Positions 13,301-23,061 of a stretch of 64,000 nt of DNA are shown in pieces. Position 1 is the first letter of the stretch. Each line of letters begins with the position of its first letter. The notes under the pieces were generated by a model. The model was not told the origin of the DNA. It made no database searches and saw nothing but the letters and a program-made list of their open reading frames with translations. Made by a program: the position numbers and the translations under genes. The stretch is taken from assembly GCA_943737045.1 (NCBI GenBank), contig CALSFV010000260.1:62001-126000 (forward strand), read 5' to 3'. Source of the stretch: Parapristionchus giblindavisi. Its lineage: Eukaryota > Nematoda > Chromadorea > Rhabditida > Diplogasteridae.

Positions 13301-16300
13301 TGAATGAGATACCCTCAGGTCTGGTCAAAGAACAAATATCACTTATTCAAACGCGTTTACATTGTCCCTAATCTGTCATAACTCAAAACACTCGTAACAA
13401 TAAAACATTTGGGACATGGATAGCTTAGGACAAGCTAGAGAGATTTGGGTGAGGTTATTTGTATAACGATCTTAACACCCGGAGTTTAAAACCCGGAGAT
13501 ATTCACTCCAAAGGGATTTCGAGGTCAAAATGAAGGCAGGTTAAATATTATGATATAAATACAATAGATCAAAAGAAAGTTTGATTTGGACAAAACAAAG
13601 TTTAGTTAGGAAAAGGAAGGTTCGTTGAAAAGAACAACTTGATTGAATAGTGCTTGACTTCGCCTAATGACAGCATGTACAAGAGTCATATAAAGGTTAG
13701 GAGAGGCCATGATGTCTTGGTGGAAAAGGAATTACTATTATTTATCGATAAGCTCAGCATGACATAATACAGGTTTATAAAAACGGAGAAGGTGCAACCC
13801 GTTAAAGCGACGCCCCAAGCTAATTTGAAACTCTCTGCTCTGGCCACACTCTCTCGCTCTCTTTGTCGGCGAGAGAGCATTGCCAAGCGGAGAGTAAAAT
13901 TAGCTTGGGGTGTGCCGTTAATCATGGCACATGAAGTAATGCGGGTGATCACCGGTCACAGTATTCTGGCCCAAGCCATTTTTCTTCCAAAGCAAGACGA
14001 AGGAGAGACCATTGTATTCGAGAGAGTTTGTATGTTGAGCGGTCGTTCTTGCTTTGAAAGTCATGAGAACGCTGTGTGGTAAGCCCGTGATAATCTATTA
14101 TTCTTTCATAATCATAAATAAACTAACAATAAGAATAATAGATCACATAATACTCGTAGAAGAAGCTAAGGACAACGTGTACAAGAGTATAGAAAACTTA
14201 GGAGAGGGCATGTGTAGGCAGAAATGAAGTAGCTGTTGGGGAGTGAATATAATGTGATTCTCGACTAGTGCAGGGCGATGTGAGAAGGTCAGGGACTAGC
14301 GCGAGGGGGCGAAAGTGAAAACATAGCCATCCCCATGGGCACTAGGTCGAATGAGAACCGGTGAATAATAACCGACTTGATAAAAACCATTTGCATAATT
14401 TGTCTATTCAGTAGCTGTTGTCTCTCATATGCAAATAGTTTTCATTCAGTCGGTTTTTATTCATCGGTTATCATCCTAGTGCCTCCCCATGGTATAACAG
14501 TCAGATTGGGTGAAGCGAGAATGGATAGTACAGAACCAGTTATGACACACTGTTGCATGTGTACGAGATGATATCACGTCGAGCAGTGAAAGTGTTCTCC
14601 ACAGCAATAATATTATAATAAATGGGAAATGGTAAAGGTTAAAGGTAATCACCACAGCGTTCTCATGACTTTCAAAGCAAGAACGACCGCTCAACATACA
14701 AACTCTCTCGAATACACTGGTCTCTCCTTTGTCTTGCTTTGGAAGAAAAATGGCTTGGACCAGAATACTGTGTCACGTTATACAAGGCACACGAAGTCCT
14801 ACGGGAGAACACTGCTGGGCCAGTAATAATTCAAGGCCAATTCAGTCTGTAGGGCCAAATCTTATAAATATTAATAGCGACACTTAAAGTGAATGCGTTT
14901 AAATATTCGGTGAACTTTTCAGAGGATTTTGCATACGGACCAAAAAAATGTTTGAAAGATCAAAGATCATACCTGGTCGTTTCTTGGTCGTCTGTTCATC
15001 CCCGAGCTCCACAATGGTCACCATCGTCAGCTGAAAATGAGGAAAGTCAGTAAGAGTGAAGTTATAGCCTGAGGCGAGAATGAGAACGGATATAAGAGAT
15101 TTGAGGAAATCTCTAAGAGTCGAGAGATAACGCAAAATCAGGAGAGCACCAGAGATACAGAGACTGATTAGGAATGGCGAGAGAGTATGGGATATTGGGA
15201 GAGTCAGGGAGTAGGAGAGAGTATGGGAACTGGAGAGGGTGAAGAGAGGAGAGGGATGGAGAACTCTTGAGAAAATGAGGTCGAGTAGGGATGGATAAAG
15301 ACGAAGACGTTATGCGGAATAGCAGAGCCCAAATACCTGAATTTAATATTAAGTGGTACAATCATAAGGATATTATGCAAAAAACGCAATTTATTTTGGA
15401 AAATATTTTTTCAAGTTTTTTTTTCAAATAGTAACCGCCAAGTTTCAAGAATTTCTAATGGATGTGCGCATGCTCTAGATAGTTCTCAATTAGGAAAGTA
15501 CCTAGTTTTCAGAGCTCCATAGAGTGCATAGTGCTGGAGTCCAACACACGAGGTGTTACTTGAACAAGATTTTGATCGATCGATGGATCAATCAACTTAT
15601 CATGAAGATATTGGAGCATCGTGGCTGCGAATTCGCGGGTATTTATGGGATACTAATAATGAATATTAATAAAAATATCGTAACAAATATCGTAAAAAAT
15701 GTGAATCAGTAAAAATGAATCATCAAGTGTCGCGAGGTTGTACTTATTTAGGTGGAGAATTGATTTGAGTAAATTCAGGTAGGAACTGTAGAATAAGATT
15801 TGTTTATCAGAGTACGTGTACCTATTCTATTTTGATATTTTGTTATTGTACACAATTTATTTGCACTCGAGTATTTTGTACTTGATCAATCACCCTTTTT
15901 GAGCTTATTGTTACTATAAACAAATAAATAAATAAAATCTACTAGGATAAGAGAAGGGTTAGACGAAAATGGGAACGTTGTACATCGAATGGATGGATCG
16001 TAGCAGTATCATAAATACGTGAGCTATTTATTGATAGTTTAATTAGATAAAACACTCGAAGTACTGCGCGAAATCATTTCTATGGCTTGTCTACATTCCT
16101 TTCCATGAAAAATAACTCAGAACTCTGTTCTGCGGTTTATTTTTACGATATTAGCAGTGGTATTTTGCTTGAGGAATTAAAAGCGAATAGATTGTTCGAT
16201 ACAGACTGGGTTGTGCTAAAACAAGAAACGCTATTAAAAAAACACTGCATAGAAGATCAATGAAAACATTTCTCTGTTATAATTCTTGTCAGACGAAACT

Positions 16301-19300
16301 GTTCCATGAACCAACAATAAGCACATAAGCAAACTTTATTCACACCAGTTATATTTACACAATATTATTATTATTATATTATTATGACATTATTAATTAT
16401 TACACAATTTAATTGTGAGTATACAATTATTACGTACCCAAAAGATACAACCCTGATCGATTGTTTTGACAGCATAGAAGGAAAATCAACCGGGTCACTG
16501 CTCTGGTATTTCCAAACTACAAGTTTACTTACGTGACGTCATAGACTAGTAGTTTACTGCTAGTTTACTACAAGTGAAAGAACATTTGACGAAATGCATT
16601 ATCGTATTATACACCACTTCTAGTAAACTTACATTTAACTAGCGGGAACTATAAGTAAACTACTAGTTTGAAAATACCAGAGTGATTGATTAATTCGGTT
16701 TGACACCGTATCACCAATTGATTAATTCGGTTTGACACCGTATCACCAACGAGGAATGACGCCAAGCTTCGATACACGCAAATGACGATGTTTATGTTCT
16801 CGTTGAGGATCATCTAGAAATCGTCGGGAGAAGTCTCGACGGCGTCTGGATCGACGAGGAGACCGACGAACCGGTTCGATGTCCACCTGTGTAGGTATCC
16901 ATGAACAGTGGCAAACGGTTTGCCATCAGTCACGCATCAAAATTACATCACGAATATGGATTTTTAGCCGGTTAATTATACGGAATTTTAACTAGATGTG
17001 CGTTATGCACAACATTCCAAAAGCAAGAAAGCAAATGTCCACTCATTCCGTCTGCCCAATTCTAAGCACGTTCAATTTAGAACGAAATTTAATTTAATTT
17101 TTAAAACGTGAACTTACCCTATTTTTATCCATACCATCCTCGCTCTGAATTTCTTCTAAACGATCCCGCAGACTTGGCATCAGCCATGATGCCAATTCAG
17201 TTTGTGCGATCTGGAAGTGATCATTGATCTGTGGTCTTTGATCTTTGATCTTTGATCTATCATCTATACCTGATCTGGATCACTGGGCGTGGCTTGGACC
17301 TTCTTCATTACTTTGTCCATGGGAGAAGTACCGAATCGGGTGCGGAAGTATTCATCAAGAGACTGAAAGAGATCAAAGATCAAAGATCGTTGAACATTAA
17401 AGATAGAACTACAAAATACAGATTCAAATTTAGGGATCAGACTACGCATAATTGATCAAAGTTCAAAGATCAGACTACGCATAATTGATCAAAGTTCAAA
17501 TATCAGACTACGCATTATTGATCAAAGTTCAAATATCAGATTACATATAATTAATCAAAGTTCAAATATCAGAATACATATAATTAATCAAAGTTCAAAT
17601 ATCAGAATACATATAATTAATCAAAGTTCAAATATCAGAATACATATAATTAATCAAAGTTCAAATATCAGAATACATATAATTAATCAAAGTTCAAAGA
17701 TCAAACAACAGTAAGCTATTTGTACCTTATCGCATTCATCCATGGACTCTCCGATACAATTCACACGAGCCTCTTCAAGTTTGGAACGAGCTTCTGGACT
17801 CATGTTCAGTGACTGAAATTTTAGTATGAGATACAAATACAAAAATCAAAAATCACGAAAGAAAATGTAAACAAAAGCGAGAATTGGGTGAACGGGGAGT
17901 AATTTTTCAATGGATACATAGAGTTTGTTTATAATATCTAGTAGTTTTAAAGAAACACCCCGTGCTAATTTGCCCCTCCACATTGACATACTATCTGGTA
18001 GGCGAGAGAGTGTGCTTAGAGAGGAGAGTTTCACATGAGCTAGGGATTTGCATTTCAATTGTTTCTGAAGACCGATCTCAATAAAACTTGGTGAATTGAT
18101 AAATTGATGAATTTGAAATATTTTAAAATTTAATTAATAATAACCTTTCTCTTATTTTCCGGTTCTTTCCTTCTCAATCCCTCACCAGTTGGTGCATGGG
18201 CTTCATCCTCGAAGGACATACCGTTCGTACCAGATTGGGAAAGCTACAAAGATCAAAGATCAAAGATCAGGTAAACAATACCAAAGAACAAAGATCAACC
18301 TGGAAGTTGAGTGGTCTCATTCCAAATGGCATCGGGACATAGATACCCGACATCGATTTCTTGTCAGTCTGCGCTTTGGATGCAGTCTGCATCAATTCGC
18401 TGATGACATTCATTGGGTCCTACAGCGGTTTTCTGATTACTGTAGGCATTATTATTATTGATTTATCCTACCAGTTCCTCTCCAGGATTGGGTACTTTGA
18501 AACCCCCTTCGATGTTCTGTCCAGTTTCCGTGTAGTGGAACACTCCTTTTGGCACCTGGAATAATCCACCGTAATCGAGTCTTTCGCGGTGGGAGTAAAC
18601 ATCGAATAAATGATTGATTGCTCTTCGGAGTGTTCCTCATTCCCGATTGTCACATTTAATTAGCGTAATCAATCGTAAGGCTCACTTGAACAGACCGTCC
18701 AGAGTCGCTGTACCGTATCGAGTGCTTATCGATTTCTGCAAGGTAATCGATTACTGTAAGTGTTACAGTAATCTAAAGAGATTACTTAAGTAATGCACCA
18801 CAAAGTTAACTAGCGGAAACACAAATAATATAAGGCAAAGGTACATCCGGTTATTCTTGGAACACAAAGTCCCGCGAGGGATCAGTACTAGGCCAGTGAT
18901 AATGCAAGATCAATTCAGTCATGAATGTCTAATCTCTGCTTCGGACCTATTACTATAGATCTACATTAATTTCAAAATATTGATTCTCTGACTCAACAAT
19001 ATTATGGACGTAGAACTATTTGAACCTGTAATTTAATGTCTACAGTAATCTGAGCCTACAGTAATCTGGGTCTACAGTATCATGAATCTACAGTAAGCTT
19101 ACGTGGATCGGAATCGACCGCTTCAAAATATCCAGGAAGCGTGAAGTCTTGAGCCGTGATTATTGCGATATCTAAATGTTTCAATGATCAAGAAAACAGG
19201 TATAGGTTTCTTACAAAATAGAAAAATCAATAAGTTGTACTTCATCTAATTACCGTAACCTCGGCATATGGATTGGCGAAGCTGCAACAAAGTAAGGTAA

Positions 19301-19553
19301 TTATTGAAAGTATGATGGAATTTGAAAGGGAAAGTGTTAGGATTTTAGGATTAAAGGGAGAAAGTGTGTTGAGATATGGCTAAAGAGGGATCAATGATAG
19401 AGCGATAAAAGATAAGAGAGCGATGCCGACTCGTTTCGATAGAATATATCACCGAAAGTGACCAATGGACGTTGAAGGATCAAGACAACTTTTTGAGTAC
19501 CGAGCTGGAATATGGCCGGGTGCGTTTCCGTGTACGAGAAACCGCCCACTCGC
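2063..19553 (-). CDS. single-pass membrane protein of unknown function, N-terminus not found (may be two genes)
   Basis: Exons read on the minus strand with matching phase: 19453-19553, 19103-19171, 18686-18735, 18472-18555, 18300-18419, 18145-18243, 17726-17812, 17270-17362, 17118-17210, from 16886 down to an uncertain donor near 16765, 14973-15030, 3075-3171, 2644-2686, 2234-2283, 2063-2144 (TAA). The tail exons give one transmembrane helix (MMLAVFSMAMAVVALGLLAF) then a charged cytoplasmic tail ending ETAQGK. Upstream is a long, Cys-poor, presumably extracellular part in which the motif FxYTET occurs twice (GGFSYTET, GVFHYTET). A polybasic run RRSRRRR lies about 15 residues into the 16886 exon, where furin-type proteases could cut ahead of the membrane. 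If that exon is not spliced at CGT/GTATCG, it reads to a TGA at 16743-16745 and this is two genes (16743-19553 and 2063-15030). First exon(s) probably lie at 19.55-19.95 kb. No family recognised. Confidence 0.45.
2842..2957. mobile_element. family A palindromic MITE
   Basis: The left arm reads CTAATTTGAATCTCTACGCTCTG and the right arm GCGCAGAGTAAAATTAGC, around CTCTCGCTTTCTTTG. The left edge is TTAA; the right edge has decayed to TTTA. Confidence 0.6.
4364..4488. repeat. CCCTCT/TCTCCC microsatellite
   Basis: Pyrimidine-only tract of repeated CCTCTC and CTCTCT. It yields a Ser/Pro-rich frame with no coding value. A G14-16 run follows at about 4629. Confidence 0.8.
5959..6072. mobile_element. 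family A palindromic MITE, diverged
   Basis: Starts TTTAAAAAACACATCCCGTGCTA, contains CGCTCTCGCAGGCAGAAAGC, and ends with a partly rewritten right arm (GAGCTCGAGCTCGTAGCTCG). Confidence 0.5.
6144..6265. mobile_element. TTAA-flanked palindromic MITE, subfamily A2
   Basis: TTAATGGGAGCG at the left mirrors CGCTCCTTTTTAA at the right. The centre CTCTTTTCTATAACAACGAG matches the copy at 591-700. Confidence 0.6.
7030..7820. repeat. GA-rich microsatellite block
   Basis: GAGAGA runs (7055-7318) pass into GGGAGA/AAAGGAGA runs (7395-7800). Long Arg/Glu and Ser/Leu frames on either strand follow from the dinucleotide and are not genes. Confidence 0.85.
8031..8131. mobile_element. family A palindromic MITE
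   Basis: CCCGAGCTAATTTAACTCTCCGC at the left mirrors GAGCTCCAAATTAATTCGGG at the right, with CTCTCTCGCAAACAAGG in the loop. Confidence 0.6.
8741..8842. mobile_element. family A palindromic MITE
   Basis: Left arm CCCCGAGCTACTTCGAGACT, loop TTGCTTTTTCTGCGAGACAG, right arm GGGCGGAGAGTGGAATTAGC. Outer ends are lost. Confidence 0.55.
9012..9131. mobile_element. family A palindromic MITE, well kept
   Basis: TTAAAGGCACACCCCAAGCT at the left mirrors AGCTTGGGGTGTCGCTTTA at the right. This is a good reference copy for the terminal sequence. Confidence 0.7.
9469..9587. mobile_element. family A palindromic MITE with TTAA at both ends
   Basis: TTAAAGACAC at the left and GTGTCTTTAA at the right mirror exactly, with a diverged inner left arm (GTCGATCGAATTTTACTCTA). 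Confidence 0.65.
10674..10796. mobile_element. family A palindromic MITE next to a hAT-like insertion
   Basis: TTAATGTCACACCCTGATCT at the left; right arm GTAATTAGCTTGGCTGTGCC. A hAT-like element has inserted at its right edge, so its last bases belong to that element's target-site duplication. Confidence 0.6.
10799..11222. mobile_element. hAT-like MITE with 8-bp target-site duplication
   Basis: The 424-bp element starts CAGGGCTGTGCATTTTTC and ends with CGCACAGCCCTG. It is bounded by an exact 8-bp direct repeat CTTGAATG (10791-10798 and 11223-11230). The interior is AT-rich with many TTTTTCGAAAA runs able to fold. There is no transposase. A CAGGG terminus with an 8-bp TSD is the hAT signature. 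Confidence 0.85.
11395..13280. repeat. minisatellite, unit about 63 bp, roughly 30 copies
   Basis: Unit content in order: CCACAGGCGAGCCACACTTA, then CTACACTTAC one to three times, then TTACTTAGTTAGGCCACAGC and CAAG. Copies differ mainly by loss or gain of the 9-10-bp TACACTTAC sub-unit, by loss of the GTTA in TTAGTTAGG, or by loss of the CAGGCGAGC part. Units are otherwise nearly identical, implying recent expansion. No long frame runs through it. Confidence 0.95.
13802..13921. mobile_element. family A palindromic MITE, best copy
   Basis: TTAA flanks both ends. GCCCCAAGCTAATTTGAAAC at the left mirrors AAAATTAGCTTGGGGTGTGC at the right, with CTCTCTCGCTCTCTTTGTCG towards the centre. Confidence 0.75.
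13957..14772. mobile_element. element with about 130-bp inverted arms
   Basis: CACAGTATTCTGG...AAGCCATTTTTCTTCC at the left is mirrored by GGAAGAAAAATGGCTT...CCAGAATACTGTG at the right, and both arms carry GCGTTCTCATGACTTTCAAA. The target repeat is unclear (TCACCGGT vs TCACGTTA). A separate palindrome (14341-14483) sits inside. Confidence 0.65.
14341..14483. mobile_element. family H palindromic MITE
   Basis: CACTAGGTCGAATGAGAACC at the left mirrors GGTTATCATCCTAGTGC at the right, with ATGCAAATAG in the centre. A second copy lies at 58496-58640. Confidence 0.55.
15031..16742. other. intron or intergenic stretch, AT-rich, one MITE
   Basis: Lies between exon 14973-15030 and the exon ending at or above 16743 of the minus-strand membrane gene. 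Apart from the family J palindrome at 16504-16681 and a duplicated GATTAATTCGGTTTGACACC at 16686-16745, nothing with coding character was seen. Confidence 0.4.
16504..16681. mobile_element. family J palindromic MITE, TAGTTTAC-armed copy
   Basis: TGGTATTTCCAAACTA at the left mirrors TAGTTTGAAAATACCA at the right. The centre GAACATTTGACGAAATGC is shared with 42370-42574, although the arms of that copy are built from ACTTAAAGT words. Confidence 0.6.
17452..17705. repeat. 33-bp intronic tandem repeat, about 8 copies
   Basis: Units of AATCAAAGTTCAAATATCAG followed by AATACATATAATT. The first copies carry GATCAGACTACGCATAATTG instead. It lies in the intron between exons 17270-17362 and 17726-17812 of the minus-strand gene. 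Confidence 0.9.
17947..18055. mobile_element. family A palindromic MITE in an intron
   Basis: TTAAAGAAACACCCCGTGCT at the left; right end GAGCTAGGGATTTGCATTT. A deletion removed part of the loop. It sits between exons 17726-17812 and 18145-18243. Confidence 0.55.
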
Positions 19554-19969
19554 CTGATCTGTGGAGTTTGATATCGATTAAAATGTGCTTTGGTGGCTTT
19601 AAATGAGTAGAATTTCAACGAAAATATATTTAAAATAATTTCAATTAAAAATAGCCGAAACGAAAGCACAAAAATAGTAAACAGATTACGATAGTCTAGT
19701 TATAAAGTTGACACAGTTTCTGCTCTAGTTGACCAACTTGCGTTGTTTAGTGTCATCATCCTATTTTCCGGTTTTCTCTCCGGGCACATTCAAATGCTTA
19801 CAAATACTTTCCAAACGAAATACTTGTTCTTTTCAGTATTTATAAGTTGCTTTAGATGTGTTTTTGTAATGTATATTAATGGTGCATAATGTCCTGTAGC
19901 AAACGGTCTGTCCTGAAACCTCCGTCGTCTGACACAAGCTTTACCATACTGATTTTTTGTTGCTTTCAG
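19554..19969. promoter_or_regulatory. divergent intergenic region
   Basis: Separates the minus-strand membrane-protein gene from the proteasome beta-5 gene. It should hold the promoter(s) of both and the missing first exon of the minus-strand gene. No TATA box or clear core element was identified. A T-rich tract ending TGCTTTCAG abuts the proteasome ATG. Confidence 0.4.
19960..19969 (+). promoter_or_regulatory. 3' splice acceptor abutting the proteasome ATG
   Basis: TTGCTTTCAG is followed directly by the ATG of the beta-5 gene. In nematodes this arrangement usually marks spliced-leader addition; an unseen 5' UTR exon is the alternative. Similar TTCAG sites lie 3 nt before the ATG of ligase A (23058) and directly before 60761. 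Confidence 0.5.
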
Positions 19970-22243
19970 ATGTGGGGACTTACATACGCCGAGGACGAGA
20001 GAGAAGCTGATCAATTGGGAGAGACTTTCGATGTGAACGCAGTCGAAGCTCCCATCTCCGGACAGTTCACCTTTCCCAATCCTCCACTCGGTCTTCATGT
20101 ATGTTTTGAGTTTCATTATCCACTGAATTCGAATTCGCCTTAAATTCTAATTCGTCGTCATTCAGCCTAAGGGATTCGTCAACGCTCACTTTGGCCCAGA
20201 CTCGGGTGCTGGATCTCTTCAGTTCCGCAAGGTTCGTAATCGATGTTGTCGAAAGAAGATCTGGAAGAGCCTCTTATTTTTCATCATGATATCACGAATT
20301 TGACATCTTTCCTTGATAATAGTCGTATATATTCTGTTCAATGATGACTTATTATTATTTTTTAAACTTAGTGAGAATCATTTAGGGAACCACAACTCTT
20401 GCCTTCGTGTACGAACCACTCACTGAGCAAGATGAGGGAGGAATCATCATCGCCGTCGACTCTCGCGCCTCTGCCGGAGAATATATCTGTATGTTTATGA
20501 TCAATTTGCATTATTCATGCCGTTTCTTGTTTTACTTTGGTTCCTTTTCACAATTACCCTGAACTATTTTAAAAATTATTTATTTGAATTATCAGCAGTG
20601 ATGAGTTATTGCATAAGAAAACACCTGTAACAGTTACCACAATCTCATTACTATGCGTTTATACAAATATAAGACTGAGGTTATAAATATAAGAGTGAGG
20701 TTATGCGGGGCTTGACAAGATGTGGAATGATATTAGAACTTGATGACGTCTCATTTGATTTCTCATATCTTGCCAAACACTCGGCTACACTCGAAAAATA
20801 TTATATACATCACAAGAATTACTCAGTATATCAAATGAATATACCAATGATTGCAGCCTCCAAGTCCGTAATGAAGATCCTTGACGTAGGAGATCGTATG
20901 GTGGCCACGATGGCTGGAGGAGCGGCTGACTGTCAGTTCTGGTGCAGATCCGTCCATAAATACTGCAAGTGAGTTCGACGTAGTTTGTAGTTTGATCAGG
21001 ACCGGTTTAGAGTTTGTACTTTGATCACGATCGATTTTGTTCAGCATGTTCGAGCTGCGAGAGCGCTCCAAGATCACCGTGTCCGCTGCGTCAAAGTACT
21101 TTGCCAATGTGCTCTACGGATACAAGGGCCAGGGACTCTCTGTGGTTGGTGCAATTACAAATATGCTAAAACCAAAGATATTTAAAATATTAAAATATGA
21201 GAATCAAGATGAATAATATACATGCATTACTAGTATTAAATGTCATTATGAAAAAGTAATGACTGCTTCGGACCCTTTTACTTTTGTATTATTATGATAC
21301 TATTTTGATCTAATTTGATTTATTAAATTTTGTTTGTGTAGGTCCAGGGCCGAAACACTGATCGTTTTAGATTCTTTATAGTTTTTCTTAATAAACTCTA
21401 ACACAACCGTTTTTGGTCTTCACTTTTGTCTCCTCTAATTCTAAACCAATAAATATATTGTTTGATTGTCACTTGAGCTCTATTTATTTATTTTATTTAT
21501 ATTTAAAATAAGCAAATTATATGCTTAATCCTCAGGGTTCGATGGTTGCGGGTTACGACAAGCGCGGTCCCCAGATCTTCATGGTCAACTCCGAGGGAGA
21601 CCGAACCCTGCTGAAGGTGTGCTCGGTCGGATCCGGATCCCTGAATGCCTACGGTATGACCCAAGATCGATCGATAGCTACCGTACTCTGCCAACTACAG
21701 TAATCAATAGTGGATAAGAGAATATTGATTGATACCTACCGTACTCTGCCAACTACAGTAATCGTGATCGTTTCAGGAATCCTGGACACGTACTACAAGG
21801 AGAAGATGAGTGACGAGGAGGCACGCAAGCTGGGCAGACGCGCCATCATGCACGCCACGTACAGAGACGCCGGATCGGGAGGAGTGTGCAATAGTGAGTC
21901 GTCTTAAACTTTTACCTTTGGATTCTTATCACAGAAAGTATTGGAATACTCTCATCGTGTCATAATATTATTGTGAATATTTATATTTCAAGTTTCTTGT
22001 TTCGTAGACTGGTGAATCTCAATTAGATATAAAGAAAGAAAGAGAGATATCTAAACTAGGTTGCGTCAGAAAATTTAGGGAAAAAACTGTGATCTTTGAT
22101 CTTTGCCTAAATTTGTATCGCTTTCAGTGGTGCACATCACTCCCAACAAGAAGATCCGTTATCCCGGCGTCGATGTCTCCAAACTGTACTATGAGTTTGC
22201 CGATGAGATTGGTCGTGACATTGCCTACGATCCTCGCGAATGA
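19970..22243 (+). CDS. PSMB5: 20S proteasome subunit beta type-5 (chymotrypsin-like)
   Basis: Eight exons: 19970-20098, 20166-20231, 20386-20488, 20857-20968, 21045-21144, 21536-21653, 21777-21893, 22128-22243; 861 nt, 286 aa. This N-terminal-nucleophile hydrolase of the 20S core cleaves after hydrophobic residues. Residues 1-66 are the propeptide. Self-cleavage at G66/T67 in GTTTLAF would expose the catalytic Thr. The Asp17 equivalent is in AVDSRASAG and the Lys33 equivalent in SSKSVMK; MAGGAADC, GYDKRGPQI, VGSGSLNAYG and YRDAGSGGVC follow as in the family. Between Thr1 and Asp17 there are about 7 extra residues (YEPLTEQDEGG), which I recall from nematode orthologues. All splice phases agree and no key residue is missing. 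The 382-nt intron 5 is AT-rich. Confidence 0.95.
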
Positions 22244-23061
22244 TCACTTGATTATTGATTTATCGATTAATTGTACTCCTTATTTTGGTAAACTATCGAT
22301 TATTTAACAATATGTTCCACCCGTTGTACCGTTTCTCTCCGTGTCTCGCGTGTTGTTTGTACTCTTCAGCACCTCTATTGTATTCGTGTACGGTATATTT
22401 ATTGAGAAGAGTTTGATGTGTGATAAATTATTCGAAAAGGTTCGGAGTGTGCGGAGTGAGAGAGGAGTGCCCAATGTATCTCCGAGTGTTATTTACATGT
22501 TTCAGTCTCACAGAGCTTATGCCACACGAGCGGTCTTTTTTTCTCTCGAACGGATTGACTATAGAACTATGAGTATAGAAGACACAGCGAGTTTTTGTTT
22601 ATTTATTTTATTTATTTATCATACATCGCGAAGATGTTTCAGCAAGTAAAAAACGATATGATGAAGATGATGTTCTCAATGTTTAAAAAGAATTGTTCAT
22701 TGTGGGATCAATCATGTTTTGCTATTATTGATTGGCTTTGTCGTGTTAACGAAATTTTCTCTTGTCTCATGTCTCTCGCTTCTATCTATATCTCCATCTC
22801 CCCGCGCGTTTTGTTATTACGAAGTCTCCTGTTATGTCTTATTTCTATAGAAGTGTTACATTTTCAAAGCGTACGCATGTCCACGTGCATTTTACTAACT
22901 GAAAAAAACGTTTTGAAAATGTAACACCGCATATCATCGACAGCATTTGTTTTTGAACAAGTTCCCCATTTGAATATCGCTCGGAAACTACTGCGTAATC
23001 TGGGTTTTCTCTATCTATGTTTAGTACTTGTACGATTATCGATTGATATGTCGTTCAGAGC
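22244..23061 (+). other. 3' UTR and spacer between proteasome gene and ligase A
   Basis: No clear AATAAA was found after the proteasome stop. The sequence carries open but compositionally unconvincing frames and no repeat-family member. The promoter of ligase A should lie in the last few hundred bases. TTCAG at 23054-23058 sits 3 nt before its ATG. Confidence 0.4.

Larger units (their letters stand above)
3172..14972 (-). other. probable 11.8-kb intron filled with repeats
   Basis: The exon 14973-15030 ends in phase 1 (CCA G) and the exon 3075-3171 starts in phase 1 (CC ATG TAT), so they join as Pro-Ala-Met-Tyr. The stretch between holds no convincing exon. It contains microsatellites (4.36-4.49, 5.12-5.17, 7.03-7.82 kb), the minisatellite at 11.4-13.3 kb, at least eight family-A MITEs, one hAT-like MITE and a foldback element at 13.96-14.77 kb. 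Frames here are low-complexity or antisense shadows. Confidence 0.4.

Noticed and set aside
19289..19310. A 22-nt exon between 19453-19553 and 19103-19171 of the minus-strand gene
   Set aside because: Including it shifts the frame and brings a stop; the two larger exons join in phase without it.
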